Shown piece after piece: positions 59,239 to 64,000 of a stretch of DNA of 64,000 bases (its first letter is position 1; each line of letters starts with the position of its first letter). The notes under the pieces are model-generated. The model saw only the letters and a program-made list of their open reading frames with translations, ran no database searches and was not told the DNA's origin. A program made the translations under genes and the position numbers. The DNA is from QKTW01 sp052161885 (lineage in GTDB: Bacteria > Bacteroidota > Bacteroidia > Chitinophagales > Chitinophagaceae), in contig CP197396.1 in NCBI GenBank assembly GCA_052161885.1, positions 3,472,001 to 3,536,000 of the forward strand, in the 5' to 3' direction.

Positions 59239-60006
59239 ATGGATTTACCCGAAGGCAAAAAAGTATATTTCGCTTCCGATTTTCACCTCGGCATACCCGA
59301 CCGCGCCAGCAGCCTGGCACGTGAAAAGCGTATCTGTAACTGGCTGGACATAATCCGCGAAGACGCAGCAGCTCTTTATCTTGTCGGCGATCTTTTCGAT
59401 GTCTGGTTTGAATATAAAAATGTAATACCGAAAGGCTATACCCGTTTTATGGGCAAGCTGGCAGAGCTTAGCGACAGTGGCCTGCATATAGAGGCATTTA
59501 CCGGCAATCATGACCTGTGGATGCGCGGATACTTTGAAGACGAGCTGAATATATCGGTTCATCATGCGCCGGTAGAGCGGGAATACAATGGTAAAAAGTT
59601 CTTTATTGCACATGGAGACGGGCTGGGTCCCGGGGACTACGGTTACAAAATCCTGAAATCAGTATTGCGCAGTCCTTTTTCACAATGGCTGTACCGCAGG
59701 ATACACCCCGATACGGGAGTAGGCATGGCGGGCTGGTTCAGCAGGCTGGGGCCGAAGCATGAAGACGGGAAAGAGGAGACATTCCAGGGGCCGGAAAAAG
59801 AATGGTTGGTTCAGTTTTGCCTGGAAAAATTAAAAAAAGAATATTTTGATTTTTTTATATTCGGGCACCGGCATATTGCTATAGAATATCCGTTACCACA
59901 AAACAGCCTTTATGTGAATCTCGGTGACTGGATACGGTATAACAGTTATGGTGAATTTGATGGAACCAGTTTACGGCTACAATTTTATAAAGAAGCGAAG
60001 CAGTAA
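59239..60006 (+). CDS. lpxH: UDP-2,3-diacylglucosamine pyrophosphatase
   Basis: The 255-residue calcineurin-like phosphoesterase hydrolyses UDP-2,3-diacylglucosamine to lipid X in lipid A synthesis. Metal-binding motifs: SDFHLG, GDLFDVW, TGNHD, IAHGDGLG and FGHRHIA. Domain order and length match LpxH. It leads a plus-strand run with sixA (3 bases later) and the kinase-RapZ gene (overlapping sixA), so lipid A synthesis and cell-envelope amino-sugar metabolism are linked in this operon. Confidence 0.93.
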   Translation: MDLPEGKKVYFASDFHLGIPDRASSLAREKRICNWLDIIREDAAALYLVGDLFDVWFEYKNVIPKGYTRFMGKLAELSDSGLHIEAFTGNHDLWMRGYFEDELNISVHHAPVEREYNGKKFFIAHGDGLGPGDYGYKILKSVLRSPFSQWLYRRIHPDTGVGMAGWFSRLGPKHEDGKEETFQGPEKEWLVQFCLEKLKKEYFDFFIFGHRHIAIEYPLPQNSLYVNLGDWIRYNSYGEFDGTSLRLQFYKEAKQ

Positions 60007-60009
60007 CAT

Positions 60010-60510
60010 ATGCAACGTACATTAGTTTTGGTGCGCCACGCAAAATCAAGCTGGGCAAACCCTTTGCAGAGTGATTATGACCGTCCGCTGAACGAGCGCG
60101 GTATTCATGATGCCCCAATGATGGGCACACGGCTGAAAGAAAAGAACATTCTGCCGGACCTTATCATATCAAGCACAGCAAAACGGGCTGCACAGACGGC
60201 TAAAAAGATTGCTGCGGCAGTAGGCTTTAATGAAGAAAATATTTTATGGAAAAACAGGCTTTACCACTGCATACCTTCTGTAATAGAGGAGGTTATACAG
60301 GAAGTAAGCAATGAAGTAAAAACGGTTTTCCTGGTAGCCCATAATCCCGGGATTACGGAATTCGTCAATGAACTCGTGCCTGGTTTCCGGATAGATAACA
60401 TGCCCACCTGCAGTATGGTGGGCGCGCATATCGACGCAGAAGAGTGGGATGACTTCACCAAAGCCAGCAAAGAAGTTTTTTTATTTGATTACCCTAAGAA
60501 ACAATCATGA
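60010..60510 (+). CDS. sixA: SixA-like phosphohistidine phosphatase
   Basis: The 166-residue histidine phosphatase has the RHG-like motif VRHAKSSW at residues 8-15, a partner Arg/His region (SSTAKRAAQTAKKIA) and the late His in VAHNPGITEF. SixA removes phosphate from histidine phosphotransfer proteins; the family also includes other small phosphatases. It lies 3 bases after lpxH and overlaps the next gene in ATGA (60507-60510), so the three genes are translationally linked. Confidence 0.9.
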   Translation: MQRTLVLVRHAKSSWANPLQSDYDRPLNERGIHDAPMMGTRLKEKNILPDLIISSTAKRAAQTAKKIAAAVGFNEENILWKNRLYHCIPSVIEEVIQEVSNEVKTVFLVAHNPGITEFVNELVPGFRIDNMPTCSMVGAHIDAEEWDDFTKASKEVFLFDYPKKQS

Positions 60511-61979
60511 CGAGTAAGTCGGCCACACAGATTATCAGCACACTGGAGAAATTATTTGAAGAACATTTTGGAAAAGTCCCCGAACAGGTAACGGCATTGG
60601 CCGTTTCCGGTTCTGACAGGCGTTACTACCGGCTGTCGGCGGGCAATGTTACCGCCATAGGCACGCACAATGCAAATGTGGCAGAAAATAATACCTATTT
60701 TTATTTTACAGAACTGTTCCGGAAGCACGAAATAAATGTTCCGGAGGTTTATAAAGTAAGCAAAGACCGCCGCTGCTACCTGCAGCAGGATGTCGGCAAC
60801 ACGTCCCTGTTTGATCAGCTGATGAAAGAAGGTCTTACAGATGAGGTGCGCAAATGCTTTCATAAAAGCCTGGAACAATTGGCCCGCGTACAGTGGATAG
60901 CAGGCCGTGAAACGGATTTTAACCAATGTTTTGCCACCCGCCAGTTTGACGAAAAGGCAATCATGGCAGATCTGCTTTATTTTAAATACTACTTTGCCGA
61001 CCTGCAGAAGGTACATTACGATAAGCAGGCGGTAATAGCAGAAATGGAGCAGCTCAGTAAAGAGCTGGGACGTATCCAACCACAGATGCTTATGTACCGC
61101 GACTTTCAGAGCCGCAACATCATGATTCATGAAGGCAAGCTCTATTTTATAGATTACCAGGGCAGCATGCAGGGGCCGCCTCAATATGATGTCGCATCTC
61201 TGCTGTGGCAGGCAAAAGCACAGCTTCCTGCTGCGTGGAAAGAGGACTTGCTGAATGGCTATATCGCTGCATTGAATAAACTGCCTATACCCCGTATGGA
61301 TGAGATCCATTTTCGCCGCGGGTATACACAATTTGTATTATTACGGCTGCTGCAGGTGCTTGGCGCCTACGGTTTCCGCGGCTTACTGGAACATAAACCA
61401 CATTTTATCAGCAGTATCGGCCCCGCACTTAAAAACCTGGCCACATTTCTGTCAGACAATCCGCAACTCTTGCCTTCCTGTACGGAACTGCGCTCTTTAC
61501 TGGAGAAAGTATCTTCTGAAGAAGTGCAGCAGCGTTACACAGCACCCACTCCGTCAGAAGGTACAAAACTTAATATTGAGATATGCAGCTTCTCATATAA
61601 ATCTGGTTTCCCAAAAGATAAATCCGGACATGGCGGCGGCTATGTGTTCGATTGCCGCGGCATCCTTAATCCAGGCCGCTATGCTGCATATAAAACACTT
61701 ACCGGCCAGGATGAACTGGTGCGCCAGTTCCTGGAGCAGGAAACACGCATGCCTGAATTTTTGCAGAACGTGTACAACCTCGTTTCCATCAATATCGACG
61801 ACTACCTGGCACGCGGGTTTGAGAACCTGAGCATTGCTTTTGGCTGCACCGGCGGTCAGCACCGTTCTGTATACGCAGCGGAGCAGCTTACGGCCTATAT
61901 CCGTTCAAAATACAATATCGCAGTAACCACTACCCACACTAACAGAGAAAAATGGGTGCTTGAAAAATCAGAACAATAG
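60507..61979 (+). CDS. Fusion of aminoglycoside-phosphotransferase-like sugar kinase and RapZ C-terminal domain
   Basis: The 490-residue protein has an N-terminal APH-fold kinase (about residues 1-320: MLMYRDFQSRNIMIH, the catalytic Asp loop, and FIDYQGSMQGPPQYDVAS with the metal-binding Asp), similar to AmgK-type amino-sugar kinases. A C-terminal RapZ domain (about 355-490) follows: YKSGFPKDKSGHGGGYVFDCRGILNPG, NIDDYLARGFENLSIAFGCTGGQHRSV and HTNREKW. RapZ C-terminal domains bind glucosamine-6-phosphate. The fusion suggests a kinase of cell-wall amino sugars combined with a GlcN6P sensor; this pairing is inferred from domains, not shown. Confidence 0.88.
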   Translation: MTSKSATQIISTLEKLFEEHFGKVPEQVTALAVSGSDRRYYRLSAGNVTAIGTHNANVAENNTYFYFTELFRKHEINVPEVYKVSKDRRCYLQQDVGNTSLFDQLMKEGLTDEVRKCFHKSLEQLARVQWIAGRETDFNQCFATRQFDEKAIMADLLYFKYYFADLQKVHYDKQAVIAEMEQLSKELGRIQPQMLMYRDFQSRNIMIHEGKLYFIDYQGSMQGPPQYDVASLLWQAKAQLPAAWKEDLLNGYIAALNKLPIPRMDEIHFRRGYTQFVLLRLLQVLGAYGFRGLLEHKPHFISSIGPALKNLATFLSDNPQLLPSCTELRSLLEKVSSEEVQQRYTAPTPSEGTKLNIEICSFSYKSGFPKDKSGHGGGYVFDCRGILNPGRYAAYKTLTGQDELVRQFLEQETRMPEFLQNVYNLVSINIDDYLARGFENLSIAFGCTGGQHRSVYAAEQLTAYIRSKYNIAVTTTHTNREKWVLEKSEQ

Positions 61980-62048
61980 TTCTGCGAGGAGGCTGTTAAT
62001 GGGTAAAGATATTACCGGCCTTCCATCATTTCAGCACTTTAAAAAGAG

Positions 62049-62076
62049 AAAGACCGGCAAATGCCGGTCTTTTTTA
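62049..62076. terminator. Bidirectional terminator
   Basis: AAAGACCGGC (62049-62058) and GCCGGTCTTT (62063-62072) form a 10-bp stem with loop AAAT; the plus strand continues with TTT. It ends both the lpxH operon and the convergent surface protein gene. Confidence 0.85.
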
Positions 62077-62098
62077 ATTATATACTTGTGTTCTGTTT

Positions 62099-64000
62099 TT
62101 ACCGGATCAATGTAAACTCACCACGTTTTTCCAGGAGTTCGCCGTTCACGCAGCGATACTTAAGGTAGTAGTAATAAACACCCATTTCCTGCTGCACACC
62201 ATTCACGCTACCATCCCATTCAGCTGTCTCATCTGCAGTTTCAAATACCACCTGTCCCCAACGGTTTACAATGCGGAAAGTGCTGATCTTATGGTTGCCT
62301 TTTGTGATAATATGGTAATAGTCGTTCTTACCATCGCCATTAGGAGTAAATGCATCCGGCAGCGCAACTGTACAGCAAGGTTCTGCAGTCACATAAGTAC
62401 TGTCTTCACCCTCACAACCATTCTTGTCGATAATTTTTAATGAAACGTATCCCGAGTATGTGATTTGCGCCGTCGTAACAGGACCCGCATTTGCGAAGCC
62501 GCCGAAATACTGTGCCGGAGACCAGGTGTATACAGATCCGGAGTCTGCATCATTTGCAGAAAGCGTAATTCTGTCATCAGAGCATATCTGCGATGAAGAA
62601 AGCCCGTTGATATGTGCATTCGGCAGCGGATGTACATCAACTGTATCAATGTGCTTCAGCGACGGACATGCTGCAGCAGAAGCCACGAGTGTTACGTAGT
62701 GCTCACCAGCAGTGCTCCAGCTTACACCATAAGGGCCACCGCCGGTAGTTCCGTACAGGATATTACCGCCATCAAAGTCCCAACTGTAATTGTCCACACC
62801 AGGGGTAACATAGTTAAGACCTATCTGTATTGGCTGTCCCACACATACTCCTTTAGGCAGGGATGTACGGAAAACAGGAGCTGCTTTTACTTTTACTCCA
62901 TATAATACTTCATCACTCACACATCCGCCATTATTCACCTGCATGCGTATCGTCTGTGTACCAATAGAATCAAAACGCACCACAAACGGACCAGGGGTTC
63001 CTGCACCGCTGAGCGCTACAGTTGCCGGTATCGGTGATTTCCAGTCGATCTGGGCATCTGGCCTTGCATTACCGAAGTAACGGAAGCTTACAGTATCATA
63101 CTGACAAACGGTAGATTTTGTTGCGAGTATAACGCCGTTCGGTTTATAATGAATGTATACTTCCAGTTTTGAACGCGGGCCTTCACAACCATTGTTTGTC
63201 TGAGACACCCAATACGTAAGTGTATCTTCGTACAGCGTGCTCGGTACAGGAGGTGTGGGGGAGCCCGCACCACCTGTTGGTGCATAGTACCACAGCAGCG
63301 GATTACCCGCGGTTGCAATTGCAGTAAGCGGTACTGCAGCTGCATTCATACAGTAAACTACAGGGGTAGTAACAAATGGAGGAGCCGGAATAGGACTTAC
63401 CGCTACTGTTACAGAACCAGGTACCATAGGACAACCTGCAATTGTTCCGGAAAGTGTATATACGCCAGAGTTACCTATTGTAGCATTAGTAATAGACGGA
63501 TTGGTAGTAGTAGATGTGTAACCATTAGGGCCAGTCCAGTTTACAGTGAACGGAGTAACATTCACGTTAGCATTAAGCTGTATGGTGCTTCCTACACACA
63601 GAGGTGAATTGGAAGTAGGCAGTGCTTTCAGCGAATCTCCGGCAAATGTAAAGTAAGCGTCTCCGGGTATGGTGATTGTCTTTGAGTAAATATTGTTGTT
63701 GAAATCAAGCGGATATGCTGTGGTGTTAGCAGTGGTGAATGCAGAGTCCGAAGAAACGAGCAGCGTCTTGGTATTTGCAGGAACATCAGATGATTTTACA
63801 GCCAGCGTAAACTGACCGATCGTTCCTGTTTTTTGCATTTTCCATACACGCGCCATACGCAGGAAACCGGCAGAGCCAGACTGGTAGCAACGGGTGAATG
63901 TAGTGCCAAGGCCGTTGTCACCAAATAAAATAAAAGAGTTATTTGCGCTGTAGGCATTGGTATTCCCGGTATTGGCAGAAGGGAAATTGTTACCGTTAAA
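62099..64000 (-). CDS. T9SS type B surface protein (5' truncated by window)
   Basis: The frame stays open past its first Met (63856) to the window edge, so the gene is only partly present (about 634 codons). The upstream piece (NSFILFGDNGLGTTFTRCYQSGS then RMARVWKMQ) belongs to a beta domain often found in such proteins. Several Ig-like/PKD-type repeats follow (WTGPNGYTSTTTNPSITN; FDGGNILYGTTGGG). The end (PDAFTPNGDGKNDYYHI...FRIVNRWGQVVFET...EWDGSVNG...GVYYYYLKYRC) is the gliding-motility-type C-terminal domain, a type B T9SS sorting signal. Role: surface anchored or secreted, function unknown. Confidence 0.9.
   Translation of the reverse strand, partial: FNGNNFPSANTGNTNAYSANNSFILFGDNGLGTTFTRCYQSGSAGFLRMARVWKMQKTGTIGQFTLAVKSSDVPANTKTLLVSSDSAFTTANTTAYPLDFNNNIYSKTITIPGDAYFTFAGDSLKALPTSNSPLCVGSTIQLNANVNVTPFTVNWTGPNGYTSTTTNPSITNATIGNSGVYTLSGTIAGCPMVPGSVTVAVSPIPAPPFVTTPVVYCMNAAAVPLTAIATAGNPLLWYYAPTGGAGSPTPPVPSTLYEDTLTYWVSQTNNGCEGPRSKLEVYIHYKPNGVILATKSTVCQYDTVSFRYFGNARPDAQIDWKSPIPATVALSGAGTPGPFVVRFDSIGTQTIRMQVNNGGCVSDEVLYGVKVKAAPVFRTSLPKGVCVGQPIQIGLNYVTPGVDNYSWDFDGGNILYGTTGGGPYGVSWSTAGEHYVTLVASAAACPSLKHIDTVDVHPLPNAHINGLSSSQICSDDRITLSANDADSGSVYTWSPAQYFGGFANAGPVTTAQITYSGYVSLKIIDKNGCEGEDSTYVTAEPCCTVALPDAFTPNGDGKNDYYHIITKGNHKISTFRIVNRWGQVVFETADETAEWDGSVNGVQQEMGVYYYYLKYRCVNGELLEKRGEFTLIR

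Noticed and set aside
1..64000. tRNA, rRNA, insertion sequence or prophage
   Set aside because: No cloverleaf, rRNA core sequence, transposase motif or phage structural gene was noticed by eye; a tRNAscan or ISfinder search was not possible.

Overview
The window comes from a Bacteroidota chromosome, most likely a Chitinophagaceae-like member of the Sphingobacteriia/Chitinophagia. Three very large secreted proteins end in type IX secretion (T9SS) sorting domains, there is a TonB-dependent receptor with a carboxypeptidase-like N-terminal domain, genes mostly lack Shine-Dalgarno sites, and at least ten intergenic regions carry the Bacteroidota -7 promoter box TAnnTTTG. I see no rRNA, tRNA, CRISPR array, transposase or phage gene. 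The organism assignment is by family recognition; no database was searched. || Layout. 1-5.2 kb: thioredoxin, then a divergent surface-fibre-like cluster (pilin-like subunit, PapD-like chaperone and small secreted subunit on the minus strand; an 889-residue usher-like barrel protein on the plus strand). 5.2-11.8 kb: secreted helical protein, TonB receptor and a 999-residue T9SS cargo protein. 11.8-15.3 kb: repeat-rich accessory DNA with a small basic protein, a TMEM175-like channel, a 21-bp minisatellite and an unrecognised 252-residue protein. 15.4-25.5 kb: a defence island, vsr - XRE regulator - C5 DNA methyltransferase - MORC/GHKL ATPase - Z1 helicase-like ATPase - PD-(D/E)XK nuclease - AIPR protein, closed by a convergent second XRE regulator. 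Its genes overlap or nearly abut and much of it looks AT-richer than its flanks. 25.6-27.6 kb: a small orphan protein, a possible small-protein/ADP-ribosyltransferase-like toxin pair, and a 2OG-Fe(II) oxygenase. 27.8-34.4 kb: secreted and lipid-anchored proteins, two SDR oxidoreductases and an AraC regulator, separated by dispersed palindromic repeats. || 34.6-48.4 kb is mainly housekeeping: fused acyl-CoA mutase IcmF, dnaN, a methionine-type aminotransferase, mannose-1-phosphate guanylyltransferase, Nfu, the iscS-iscU-iscA operon, methylmalonyl-CoA epimerase and CorA. 48.7-53.6 kb is a 1637-residue T9SS adhesin-like protein with GEVED and Ig-like repeats. 53.7-62 kb holds a cyclophilin, a TIGR02757 protein, a methionine-branch operon (cystathionine gamma-synthase-type enzyme plus homoserine dehydrogenase) behind a SAM-I riboswitch, a GntR regulator with twin operators, and an lpxH-sixA-kinase/RapZ operon. 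The window ends inside a T9SS type B surface protein. || Most worth following: the vsr-to-AIPR island with its two bracketing regulators and neighbouring toxin-like pair, and the chaperone-usher-like cluster at the left end. The island's components have been linked to restriction before by comparative genomics, as I recall; how the complete set works appears open.
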